Part shown: piece after piece, positions 51,768 to 59,874 of the stretch
Numbering within the stretch: position 1 is the stretch's first letter
Layout of the letters: every line of letters starts with the position of its first letter
NCBI RefSeq assembly: GCF_007827045.1
Contig: NZ_RPFW01000005.1
Location: forward strand, 19,835 to 83,834
Direction: 5' to 3'
Length of the DNA stretch: 64,000 nt
Origin: Trebonia kvetii
Lineage (GTDB): Bacteria; Actinomycetota; Actinomycetes; Streptosporangiales; Streptosporangiaceae
Notes under the pieces: generated by a model
What the model was told of the DNA's origin: nothing
Database searches by the model: none
Seen by the model: the letters and a program-made list of their open reading frames with translations, nothing else
Made by a program: the position numbers and the translations under genes

Positions 51768-52487
51768 ATGACATCCACGGCATCGGTGCGGACCAGCGAG
51801 TCGGCTTCGCTTGTCCCTGCACAGGCGGTGCGCAGCGTGGGGCACCTGGCCCTGCACTTTAGGCCCGGAGAGGCCGAGATCGCGACGCGGTTCTTCCGCC
51901 TTCTCGGCGCCCGGGTAAGCGAGTACCCCAACCAGTCTTCCGACGAGCCGCTGTACATCGTTGCGCTGGACAGCGCCGACCCGGACCGGGCCGACAACAT
52001 CATCTTCCTGTTCTCGCTGAAGCCGGCGCAGATCGAGCTCGAGCGCGCCATCGGCGAGGCCCTTGGCGCGGGTACCTCCGATGAGCATCCCGCGCTGAAG
52101 GCGTTCCTTGACCACCGGTCGCGATGGCCCGAGTCCTACCTTCACTTTGGCCTGCACTTCGCGGAGCTAGGAGAGCTTGAGGCGGCGGTGCTGCGGATAC
52201 GGACGGAGACGGCGGCCGACCCCGCGTTCGGTGCCCGCGTCGACAGCATCCAGCTGCTTAAGGCGCGCGGTGGAGACGGTGATTACGCGATCGCCAAGCG
52301 GATGGCGGAATCCCCGGTTTTCTCAGGCGCCGACGCCTTCGCCTACGGTCGGCACGCGGTCCAGGTGCATATCCGCACCGACCTGTTCGCCACCGGGCTG
52401 GCCATGTTCGGCTCGGTTGTCGAACTCGACTACGTCTTCACCGGGCCGGGACGGGAGCGGAACCCCTTCAACTGGGTCGCCCCTTAG
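51768..52487 (+). CDS. Unclassified VOC-like protein B
   Basis: A 239-residue protein related to the one at 41940: SVGHLALHFRPGEAEIATRF then FRLLGARV parallels NHVELVYAPGERQLAARVFG then LLGCRV, YLHFGLHFAELGELEAAVLR parallels CHFGIRFSRYNAYEATLAK, and TDLFATGLAMFGSVVELDYV parallels TDVIASGMLSLGQHIELQW. The middle is about 40 residues longer. It seems to be an uncharacterised metal-dependent or isomerase-like family of this regulon. ATG 51768 follows the operator; a broken SDR lies after it. Confidence 0.6.
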   Translation: MTSTASVRTSESASLVPAQAVRSVGHLALHFRPGEAEIATRFFRLLGARVSEYPNQSSDEPLYIVALDSADPDRADNIIFLFSLKPAQIELERAIGEALGAGTSDEHPALKAFLDHRSRWPESYLHFGLHFAELGELEAAVLRIRTETAADPAFGARVDSIQLLKARGGDGDYAIAKRMAESPVFSGADAFAYGRHAVQVHIRTDLFATGLAMFGSVVELDYVFTGPGRERNPFNWVAP

Positions 52488-52520
52488 CGGGCGGCCTGCG
52501 GTTCAGAAAGCGTCCGCGTC

Positions 52521-52874
52521 GTGAGCGGTGGGGCAGATGAGGCTGGCGCCGGTGCGAGCCTCAACGGCCGGGTGGCGCTGGTCACCGGCGCCAGCCGGGG
52601 GATCGGCATGATGATCGCGATCGGGCTCGCGTCGCGGGGTGCGGCCGTCTACGCCGCTGCCCGGGACTCCGGTCGCCTGAACCAACTCGCGGCCGAGCCG
52701 TCGGCGCACGACCGCATAACGCCGCTAGCGGTGGACCTGACATCCGCCTGGGCAAAAGATTCTCGGCCGCGAGGTGACCACCCTAGATATCTCGTCCCGG
52801 TCCGGGGCCTGACCGGACAGGTCCTGACCGCCGACGGAGGGCGCAGCATAGGGACTTACCATGCCCCTGACTGA
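52521..52874 (+). pseudogene. SDR with large internal deletion
   Basis: GTG 52521 encodes a normal SDR start (GRVALVTGASRGIGMMIA, then ARDSGRLNQLA), and after about residue 74 it jumps to the end (LTGQVLTADGGRSIGTYHA). The joined frame is still open, but the active-site Ser-Tyr-Lys are absent, so it cannot be an active dehydrogenase. It follows the VOC-like gene on the same strand. Confidence 0.7.
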
Positions 52875-52922
52875 TCCGATGGCAAGTCCAGGATCGCGCG
52901 CATAGCAGGCGACGGGGACATG

Positions 52923-53798
52923 TCAACGCACGACAGCCGAATGGAAAGCGGGCGGCCCGCCAAGCAGGGGGCGCCGCGACCCCGGCTGCGTGCCGTCAAC
53001 GTCCAGGACCCCGAGTTTCTCGCCGAGTTCGGCGCCGATGAGGACACGGCCGCTGTAGTCGAGCTTCGTCGGCTCGCGGTCAAGCGCGGCGATGACGCGG
53101 CCAGTGAACTCCGGAGACTCGGTTAGCTGTCCGGAGTACTCGAACTGACTAGGGTCCTCAGCCATCTTGCGCAGAGTGCGCTCGGTGCGCAGCAGCCCCA
53201 TCCAGATGGAGACAACGGTCACCTGGTAGGGGCGGAAGTCGACGGCCATGTCGTGCGCCAGCTTGTCGACGCCCGCCTTCACCGCGCCGTACGCGGGGCC
53301 GTGCATGTAGCTGACAGCGCCGAATCCCGAAGTGTGCACGATGAGCGGCCGCCGTCCGGGGTTGGCGATGAGCAGCGGTGCCGCGTACCAGGCGGTTACG
53401 TAGGTGGAACGCAGGCCGACGTCCATCATCGACAGCAGGCTCAGCGGCTTCTCCCAGAACGGCTCCGGGCTGGTAAGGCCGTCTGGGACGGAGAAGGCGT
53501 TGCTGACCAGGATGTCGATGCCGCCGAGGGCCTCCTTGATCTCGGCGAACAGCGTGGCGACCTGGCGTTCGTCCGAGTGGTCGCAGGCGATCGGTATGCC
53601 CCGTCCGCCCCTGCGGGTGACCTCGGCAGCGGTCTCGCCGATGGTCCCGCCAAGCTCGGAGTCCCCTCGGGTCAGCGACCGTCCGGTCACCACCACAGTA
53701 GCCCCTGCATCTCCAAGCGCGAGTGCGATCCCACGTCCCGCACCCCGGCTAGCGCCGGTCACCACCGCTACCCGCGGACCGGTCTCGTTGCCGCTCAT
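52923..53798 (-). CDS. SDR (DHRS1-like)
   Basis: A 291-residue SDR: VAVVTGASRGAGRGIALALG loop, VVTGRS, VSNAFSV in place of NNAG, YGAVKAGVDKLAHDMAVDF with Tyr and Lys, and a C-terminal SGRVLIGAELGEKLGVLDVD as in DHRS1-type enzymes. ATG 53798 follows AAGGAGG; an ATG 6 bp earlier is possible. It is single, with a variant operator 91 bp upstream. Confidence 0.8.
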   Translation of the reverse strand: MSGNETGPRVAVVTGASRGAGRGIALALGDAGATVVVTGRSLTRGDSELGGTIGETAAEVTRRGGRGIPIACDHSDERQVATLFAEIKEALGGIDILVSNAFSVPDGLTSPEPFWEKPLSLLSMMDVGLRSTYVTAWYAAPLLIANPGRRPLIVHTSGFGAVSYMHGPAYGAVKAGVDKLAHDMAVDFRPYQVTVVSIWMGLLRTERTLRKMAEDPSQFEYSGQLTESPEFTGRVIAALDREPTKLDYSGRVLIGAELGEKLGVLDVDGTQPGSRRPLLGGPPAFHSAVVR

Positions 53799-53888
53799 CG
53801 GCATCTCCCTCCTTGCCCGCCGCCACGGCGGCAATGTCCCTCACGCCCAGGCACGCCTTACCGTAAGCTCCCGGTTCATGCGATTTAG

Positions 53889-53898
53889 CAAGCGATTG
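53889..53898. promoter_or_regulatory. KstR2-like operator, near copy, DHRS1-like SDR promoter
   Basis: CAAGCGATTG (one mismatch) within AGCAAGCGATTGCT, in the divergent gap before the SDR at 53798. Confidence 0.5.
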
Positions 53899-53984
53899 CT
53901 TGATGAACTCTAAGTTCCGCATCGCGCCCGGATCAACGGGGCGCCAACGGGCCACCGCCTCCGTTGAGTCTTGTCGGGACGATA

Positions 53985-54000
53985 ACTAGCGCGCGCTAGT
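53985..54000. promoter_or_regulatory. Different palindrome upstream of the epimerase-like gene
   Basis: ACTAGCGCGCGCTAGT is a perfect 16-bp palindrome, 51 bp before the ATG at 54051. It differs from the CAAGCGCTTG operator and occurs nowhere else that I saw here. It is likely the site of a regulator encoded elsewhere. Confidence 0.6.
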
Positions 54001-54050
54001 ATCCTTGTAAAGGAACTATGTGGTGCCTGGACCCGGCATGAAGGGAAACA

Positions 54051-55508
54051 ATGAGCGGTAAGAAGCGGGTGTTCCTAACCGGGGCGACAGGGAACTGGGG
54101 ACGCCGCGTGCTGCGCGAGTTCGCCGGGCGCTCGGAACGGTTCCAGGTGGTGGCTCTGGTGCTGCCGTCCGAGAAGGACCGCAAGGTGATCGGCGAATAC
54201 GCTGACATGCCTAATCTAGAGGTGGTCTACGGAAACCTGACTGACTACCCGACCGTCGAATCGTGCGTGCGCGGCGCCGATTACGTCCTGCACGTGGGCG
54301 CACTGGTCTCTCCCGCCGCCGACGACCACCCGGACCTCGCATGGCAGGTGAACGTCGGCAGCAACAAGAACATCGTCAAGGCGATCCTGGCGCTGCCGGA
54401 CCCGGCGGCGGTCGGCTTCGTCGGGATCGGATCGGTCGCCGAGACCGGCGACAGACGGCCGCCCGTGCACTGGGGGCGGGTGGGCGACCCGCTGCGCGTG
54501 TCCCAGTACGACGAGTATGGACAGAGCAAGGTCGCCGCGGAGAAGGCGGTCGTGGAGGCCGGCCTGCCGCGCTGGGTATGGCTGCGCCAGACAGGGATCT
54601 TCCATCCCGGCATGCTGGAAATCCGCGACGCGATCATCACGCACGCTGTGCTCGGCGACGTTATGGAATGGGTCTCCGACGCGGACTCCGCACGGCTGCT
54701 CGCCAATATCTGCGAAGACGGCGTGCCGGAGGAGTTCTGGGGTGGCATCTACAACATCGGCGGCGGCGCGGGTTGGCGGCTGACCAACTGGGAACTCCAG
54801 ACGAGGATGACGTCGGCTATGGGCGTGAAGGACGTACGCCAGTGGTACAACCGCAACTGGTTCGCTACAAGGAACTTCCACGGACAGTGGTACACCGATT
54901 CCGACCGCCTTGAGGACCTGGTGCCGTTCCGGCAGGACACATTCGAGTCCGCGCTTGAGCGCGCCGTGCGCAGCGCGCCGCTCAGCGTCCGCATGGCGGG
55001 CAAGGTGCCCGCGTCGATCGTTAAGAACCTCGTCATGAAGCCGCTGTCACTTCAGCCCCGGGGCACGATGGCGTTCATCCGCGACAACGACCAGGACAAG
55101 ATCAGCGCCTACTTCGGCTCGCGGCGGGAGTGGGAGCAGATCGGCGACTGGTCGTCCTTTGCGTCGCCAAGCCCCGACCGGACCCCGCGCCTACTCGACC
55201 ACGGTTACGACGAGTCCAAGGAGCCAGCGCGGTGGACGCGCGACGACTACGCCGACGTCGCCGACTTCCGCGGCGGCGTGCTGCTGTCGGAATCGGTCAA
55301 CCCGGGTGACATCGCCACGCCTCTCCGGTGGCGCTGTGCCGATGGACATGAGTTCGACGGCAGCCCGCGGCTCATCCTCACCGCGGGCCACTGGTGCCCC
55401 GAGTGCGTCAGGGACCCGGCGCACTACTCTGAGCAGGCGAAGGCTAACCGCTTCTTGGCTCAGGTCGAAGAGGCCTACCCGTCCGGGGCCGCACCCACGC
55501 CTGAATGA
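54051..55508 (+). CDS. Extended SDR/epimerase-like protein with a C-terminal zinc-finger module
   Basis: A 485-residue protein. Residues 1 to about 300 are an NAD-dependent epimerase/dehydratase: TGATGNWG loop (10-17), YGNLTDYP, and YDEYGQSK for the usual YxxxK. The last 90 residues add a treble-clef-type zinc module with C429-x3-H433 (CADGHEF) and C449-x2-C452 (CPEC), like the DUF4379 pattern (W.C..GH.W...CP.C). Such fusion is unusual for this enzyme family. ATG 54051 is preceded by its own distinct palindrome, so it may belong to another regulon. Substrate unknown. Confidence 0.75.
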   Translation: MSGKKRVFLTGATGNWGRRVLREFAGRSERFQVVALVLPSEKDRKVIGEYADMPNLEVVYGNLTDYPTVESCVRGADYVLHVGALVSPAADDHPDLAWQVNVGSNKNIVKAILALPDPAAVGFVGIGSVAETGDRRPPVHWGRVGDPLRVSQYDEYGQSKVAAEKAVVEAGLPRWVWLRQTGIFHPGMLEIRDAIITHAVLGDVMEWVSDADSARLLANICEDGVPEEFWGGIYNIGGGAGWRLTNWELQTRMTSAMGVKDVRQWYNRNWFATRNFHGQWYTDSDRLEDLVPFRQDTFESALERAVRSAPLSVRMAGKVPASIVKNLVMKPLSLQPRGTMAFIRDNDQDKISAYFGSRREWEQIGDWSSFASPSPDRTPRLLDHGYDESKEPARWTRDDYADVADFRGGVLLSESVNPGDIATPLRWRCADGHEFDGSPRLILTAGHWCPECVRDPAHYSEQAKANRFLAQVEEAYPSGAAPTPE

Positions 55509-55509
55509 C

Positions 55510-55700
55510 CGCATCACGGAGCAGGTGTGCGCCGACCGGGCCGTGTCCCTGGATGACCTCAGGTCGTTCCTGGCCGGGCGCGGCGTCGGCAAGGAGTACT
55601 TCCCCGAGTACCTGGTCACGGTGGAAGAGATTCCGCAGTCGTCCGGCCCGAAGATCGCGAAGAACGGGCTGAAAAGCTGGCTGTCGGCCCGCTTCGCGGA
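55510..55700 (+). pseudogene. Acyl-CoA ligase C-terminal fragment
   Basis: In a frame different from the epimerase gene the DNA encodes ADRAVSLDDLRSFLAGRGVG, then EYFPEYLVTVEEIP and IAKNGLKSWL, the end of an AMP-forming acyl-CoA ligase (last lid domain). There is no start or body. The rest of 55700-55800 holds nothing I can identify. Confidence 0.6.
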
Positions 55701-55803
55701 CGGAGGGCGATCCCGCCGGAGAGCCAGCCGTGCCCGTTGCAGGAGAGCGTCGCGGGCTATCTGCATCTGGGCGCCGCGGAACCGGCGTCCCGCCTTGATC
55801 AAT

Positions 55804-55813
55804 CAAGCGCTTG
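55804..55813. promoter_or_regulatory. KstR2-like operator, former P450 promoter
   Basis: The core lies in the perfect 16-bp palindrome AATCAAGCGCTTGATT (55801-55816), 17 bp before the ATG at 55830. It is one of the best sites, yet now serves only a gene relic. Confidence 0.75.
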
Positions 55814-55829
55814 ATTATACCGTTTGGCC

Positions 55830-56039
55830 ATGACCGCCGACATCGATCCGACCACGCCGGAGTTCCTGCGGGACCCGTATCCGTACCTTGCCGCCGCGCG
55901 CGACCACGCGCCCATCCAAGTACACCCGCGCGGCGTGTACATGGTGGTCTTGCGCGGCAACCTTCCATATACGGCAACCGGCAAGTTGCTGCACCGCGAA
56001 CTCGCCCGCGAGCTGGCGGGCCGGGCGAGACCGGCCTGA
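55830..56039 (+). pseudogene. Chimeric relic: P450 N-terminus joined to ligase C-terminus
   Basis: The first 42 codons (MTADIDPTTPEFLRDPYPYL, then AARDHAPIQVHPRGVYMVVL) are the start of a cytochrome P450. They run directly into NLPYTATGKLLHRELARELA, the end of an acyl-CoA ligase that closely matches the end of the ligase at 61638. A deletion between two genes, perhaps recombination at repeated ligase ends, left this 69-codon joint. It has no catalytic part of either. Confidence 0.7.
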
Positions 56040-56150
56040 GACGATCCCCGCCGCCGCCTCCCCAGAAGTGGTACTGCGGTTCGGCCACCTGCGTAGGCAT
56101 ACAGAACGCGGCGAGTCCCTCGAGTTCCCTCGTCCCGCAATCGGGTCAGT

Positions 56151-56160
56151 CAAGCGCTTG
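56151..56160. promoter_or_regulatory. KstR2-like operator, right-end operon, copy 1
   Basis: Exact core CAAGCGCTTG within GTCAAGCGCTTGCT, 133 bp before the GTG at 56284. The stretch 56040-56283 holds no gene I can support. Confidence 0.65.
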
Positions 56161-56250
56161 CTTGATGACGCGGCGGCCGGTAACGCCCGTTACGCCCGTG
56201 GCGGCCCGTCGGCGCCGGCGCCCCTTCGCGCGGAGCCTTCGAGTATTGAG

Positions 56251-56260
56251 CAAGCGCTCG
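56251..56260. promoter_or_regulatory. KstR2-like operator, near copy, right-end operon, copy 2
   Basis: CAAGCGCTCG (one mismatch), exactly 100 bp from copy 1 and 24 bp before the GTG at 56284. Confidence 0.55.
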
Positions 56261-56283
56261 GTTGGGGCTTATCGTGGTCAGCA

Positions 56284-58668
56284 GTGACGACAGCCAGGAA
56301 GGCGAAGAAGCCGATGCCACTGCTACGGGACTGCCGGGTAGTCGACATCACCGCGGGAATCACCGGGCCGTATGCCACGAAGCTCCTGGCGGACGCGGGC
56401 GCGGACGTCGTGAAGGTGGAGACGTCGGGCGGTGACGAGTTTCGCCGCTGGTCAGCGTCGGGAGCTGACCTCCGCGGCGGTGACAGCGCGTTGTTCCAGT
56501 TCCTCAACGCCGGGAAGCGGTCGGTGACCGGAAGCGCCGCCGACCCAGGCATCCGCCGGCTGCTGGCCGGCGCGGACCTGCTGGTGGAGAGCCGCCTCGG
56601 TGACGACGAGCTCGACGCGGTCCGGGCCGCGTACCCGGGACTCGACGTCGTCTCCGTCTCGCCGTTTGGCCGGTCGGGTCCGTGGCGGGACCGGCCCTGG
56701 ACCGAGTTCACCCTGCAGGCTCTGGCTGGTTCAACGGCTGTCCGCGGGCTCCCCGGCCGTCCACCGGTGCACGCCGGAGGCAGGCTGGGGGAGTGGATCG
56801 CCGGGACCTACGCCGCCGTCACCGCGATGGCCCTCCGCACCGCCGCCCGGCGCCGCGGCCAGGGCGGCGAGCACGCGGACGTCTCCGTGCTGGAGTGCAT
56901 GTCCATCGCGATGTCGCTGTACAGCCCGCTCGCCGCCAGCCTGTCGGGAACGCGGACGGGCACCCGGATAGTGGAGATCCCTTCGGTCGAGCGCAGCGCG
57001 GACGGCTGGGTCGGGTTCTGCACCATCACCGGCCAGATGTTCCAGGACTTCCTGGTCATGATCGACCGCGCCGACCTGCTCGACGACCCGGGGATCATCG
57101 ACCCGAAACTCCGCCAGGCCAGGTACGAGGAGTTCCAGAAGGTCATCGAAGCGTGGACCACGACCCTGCCAACCGCCGCGATCGAGGAGATCGCCAGCGC
57201 CATGCGCATTCCCGTCTCGCCGCTCGGGACACCGTCCACGGTGGCGGAGAACGAGCACTTCGTCGCGCGCGGCGTTTTCCTGCGCAATGCTTCCGGCGGG
57301 TTCCGGCAGCCGCGCCGGCCCTACCTCGTGGACGGGGACGCGGGTCCGGCACCGCGGCCGGCACCGCGGCTCGGCGAGCACGACGGACGCATCGGCTGGG
57401 CGCCGCGCGGGGGCACCAGGGCGCGACCGGACGGGCAGCCGCTGGGCGGACTGCGGGTGGTGGACCTGACGGGATTCTGGGCCGGCCCGTCCGGCACGCA
57501 GGTCTTCGCGGCCTTCGGCGCCGATGTGATCAAGGTTGAGTCAACCCAGCGCCCGGACGGCATGCGCTTCACCTCCACTAGGCCGCCGACCGTAGACGGG
57601 TGGTGGGAGTGGGGCGCGGTGTTCCAGGGTGCCAACGCGGGCAAGCGGGGCATCACGCTCGACCTCACCAGGCCTGAGGGCCGCGAGACACTGCTCGCGC
57701 TGGTCGCCCGCGCGGACGTCTTGGTCGAGAACTACTCGCCGCGGGTACTCGACAACTTCGGCATTACCTGGGACGTGGTAAGCGCGGCCAACCCGCGCGT
57801 GACGCTGGTGCGGATGCCCGCGTTCGGCCTCGACGGGCCATGGCGGGACCGCACCGGGTTCGCGCAGACCATGGAACAGGCGACGGGGCTGTCCTGGATG
57901 ACTGGCTATCCCGACGCGGCGCCGATGGTGCTCAAGGGGCCCTGCGACCCGGTAGCGGGACTGCACGCGGTCGTTGCTACCCTGGCCGCGCTCGAACGGG
58001 CCGACGCGCAGGGCCGGGGGGCGTTCGTCGAAGTGCCGATGGTGGAGACGGCCCTCAACGTCGCGGCGGAGGTCGTCATCGAATACGAGGCCTACGGTGC
58101 GGAGATCATGCGGGCCGGGAACCACGGCCCGGTGTCCGCGCCGCAGAACATCTACCAGTGCGGCGATCCCGGCGCAGATGAATGGGTCGCGCTCGCGATC
58201 GCCACCGACGAGCAGTGGGCCGCGCTGCGCGCGGTAATCGGGGACCCGGCGTGGGCCAGCGAGCCGGAACTGGCCAGCGCGGCCGGGCGCCGCCGGGCGC
58301 ACGACGAGATCGACGCGCGGATCGCGGCCTACTGCGCCGGGCGCGACCCGGCGCAGCTCGCGGAATCGCTGCTCTCCGCGGGCATCCCGGCCGCCCGCGT
58401 GGTGCCGGCGGCCGAGGCGCTCGACAACCCGCAGTTCGCCGAGCGCGGGTTCGCCGAGAGGATCGAGCACCCGTTGCTCGGTAGCCAGCAGCTGCCGGGG
58501 CTGCCGCTGCGGATGGCGAGTCGCCGCGAGCCCTGGTTCTCGCGGCCCGCGCCGATGCTCGGCCAGCATAACGACGAGGTGCTCGGCGCGGTCGCTGGCC
58601 TGTCGCCCGCCCGGATCGCCGAACTCCGCGGGGCCGGCATCGTGGGCCAACGCCCAGACAACCTTTAG
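56284..58668 (+). CDS. Double-domain family III CoA transferase (CaiB/BaiF fusion)
   Basis: About 795 residues in two complete CaiB/BaiF domains. Domain 1 (about 10-370) has VVDITAGITGPYATKLLADA, DVVKVETSGGDEFR and LNAGKRSV. Domain 2 (about 385-790) repeats it with VVDLTGFWAGPSGTQVFAAF, DVIKVESTQRPDGMRF, GANAGKRGITLDL and VENYSPRVLDNFGI. Each domain normally dimerises as an interlocked ring, and the fusion makes a single-chain pseudo-dimer. It moves CoA between acids. GTG 56284 is used; ATG 56314 is an alternative. First gene of the right-end operon. Confidence 0.85.
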   Translation: MTTARKAKKPMPLLRDCRVVDITAGITGPYATKLLADAGADVVKVETSGGDEFRRWSASGADLRGGDSALFQFLNAGKRSVTGSAADPGIRRLLAGADLLVESRLGDDELDAVRAAYPGLDVVSVSPFGRSGPWRDRPWTEFTLQALAGSTAVRGLPGRPPVHAGGRLGEWIAGTYAAVTAMALRTAARRRGQGGEHADVSVLECMSIAMSLYSPLAASLSGTRTGTRIVEIPSVERSADGWVGFCTITGQMFQDFLVMIDRADLLDDPGIIDPKLRQARYEEFQKVIEAWTTTLPTAAIEEIASAMRIPVSPLGTPSTVAENEHFVARGVFLRNASGGFRQPRRPYLVDGDAGPAPRPAPRLGEHDGRIGWAPRGGTRARPDGQPLGGLRVVDLTGFWAGPSGTQVFAAFGADVIKVESTQRPDGMRFTSTRPPTVDGWWEWGAVFQGANAGKRGITLDLTRPEGRETLLALVARADVLVENYSPRVLDNFGITWDVVSAANPRVTLVRMPAFGLDGPWRDRTGFAQTMEQATGLSWMTGYPDAAPMVLKGPCDPVAGLHAVVATLAALERADAQGRGAFVEVPMVETALNVAAEVVIEYEAYGAEIMRAGNHGPVSAPQNIYQCGDPGADEWVALAIATDEQWAALRAVIGDPAWASEPELASAAGRRRAHDEIDARIAAYCAGRDPAQLAESLLSAGIPAARVVPAAEALDNPQFAERGFAERIEHPLLGSQQLPGLPLRMASRREPWFSRPAPMLGQHNDEVLGAVAGLSPARIAELRGAGIVGQRPDNL

Positions 58669-58680
58669 GAGCGGCAGCCG

Positions 58681-59874
58681 TTGACCGAGCATCCGTTTCG
58701 CAACGTGGCGATCGCCGCCGCGTACAACACCCCGCAGGCTCGCGTCCTTGACGGTCATACGGCCTTCTCGATCACCCTGGCGGCCGCCCAGGGGGTGCTG
58801 GCCGAGGCGGGCGTGCCGGCCACGGCGGTGGACGCGGTACTCAGCAAGCACGCGCCCGAACTGACCTACGCGCTCGGCATCGGCCCCGTGTGGAGTTCCA
58901 ACGCCGCCGGGGGTAGCGCTGGTGGCATCGCCGGCGTCCTGCAGGGAGCCGCCCTGCTCGCCGCCGGGCTCGCGCGCACGGTGCTGGTCGCGGACGGGGG
59001 CGCGGGGATATACACGCAGCGGGAAGCCACCGCGCCGTGGACCCGGCCGTCGAATGAGTTCGTCGAGCCGTTCGGCCTCTACACCGCGGCGGAGTTCGCG
59101 CTGATCGCCCGGCGCCACATGGACCGCTACGGCACGACGCCGGAGCAGCTTGCCGAGGTGGCGGCGACGATCCGCAACAACGGTCACGTTAACCCCGACG
59201 CGGTTTACTACGGCCGCGGGCCGTTCACCCCCGCCGACATCCTCGCGTCCCGGATGATCGCCGAACCGTTCCACCTGCTCGACTGCGCCATGACCTCGGA
59301 AGGCGGCTGCGCCCTGCTGATCACCACCGCCGAGCGGGCTGCGGACCTGCCAGTCACCCCGGTGTACATCCTCGGCGGCGGCCTCGACACGCTCGGCCCC
59401 GCTTACCGGCACGCGCCGAGCTGGGACCTCGCGGGCCGGGGCGGTGATGAGCGTGCGGGCGGCATCCCCAACGGCTACGTCGGCCGCCGCGCCGCCCGCC
59501 GGGCCTTTGCCATGGCCGGCCTGGCTCCCCAAGACGTGGACGTGTGCGAGCTGTACGACCCCTTCTCGTTCGAGATCATCCGCCAGTTCGAGGCATTCGG
59601 CTTCTGCGGGGATGGAGAGGGCGGCGACTTCGTCCTGGACGGACGGATCGGCCCTGGTGGTGAGTTCCCCGTCACCACCGACGGCGGCCTGATGTCCTTC
59701 AGCCACGGCGGCGGCGTCGTGCAACTCTCCCAGCGGGTCGCCCGCGGCGTCCACCAGCTCCAGAAGCGGTGCCGCACGCGGCAAGTCCCGGACGCGAGAG
59801 TCGCCCTGTGCAGCAACGGCGGGGCCGGCGCGCTGTTCAACGACGTCATCCTGCTTGGCGGTGAGCGCCCGTGA
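58681..59874 (+). CDS. Thiolase-fold lipid-transfer-type enzyme (Ltp-like), no Cys nucleophile
   Basis: A 397-residue SCP-x/Ltp-type protein with ELYDPFSFEIIRQFEAFGFC and THG-type SFSHGGGVVQL near the end. At the place of the thiolase nucleophile (G-C-A-S-G) the sequence reads SSNAAGGSAGG, with no Cys. Ltp2 of cholesterol degradation also lacks thiolase chemistry and acts as a retro-aldolase that sheds the side chain, helped by a DUF35 protein. A DUF35 gene follows with a 4-bp overlap. TTG 58681 follows AGGAGC. I expect a carbon-carbon lyase. Confidence 0.8.
   Translation: MTEHPFRNVAIAAAYNTPQARVLDGHTAFSITLAAAQGVLAEAGVPATAVDAVLSKHAPELTYALGIGPVWSSNAAGGSAGGIAGVLQGAALLAAGLARTVLVADGGAGIYTQREATAPWTRPSNEFVEPFGLYTAAEFALIARRHMDRYGTTPEQLAEVAATIRNNGHVNPDAVYYGRGPFTPADILASRMIAEPFHLLDCAMTSEGGCALLITTAERAADLPVTPVYILGGGLDTLGPAYRHAPSWDLAGRGGDERAGGIPNGYVGRRAARRAFAMAGLAPQDVDVCELYDPFSFEIIRQFEAFGFCGDGEGGDFVLDGRIGPGGEFPVTTDGGLMSFSHGGGVVQLSQRVARGVHQLQKRCRTRQVPDARVALCSNGGAGALFNDVILLGGERP

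Noticed and set aside
53889..54000. Shared control of the SDR (53798) and epimerase-like gene (54051) by the near operator
   Set aside because: The epimerase-like gene has its own distinct palindrome closer to its start, so shared control is not supported.
57541..59784. 747-codon minus-strand frame over the CoA transferase and Ltp-like genes
   Set aside because: Antisense of two well-defined enzymes; composition is Arg/Gly/His/Val-rich with no recognisable domain.
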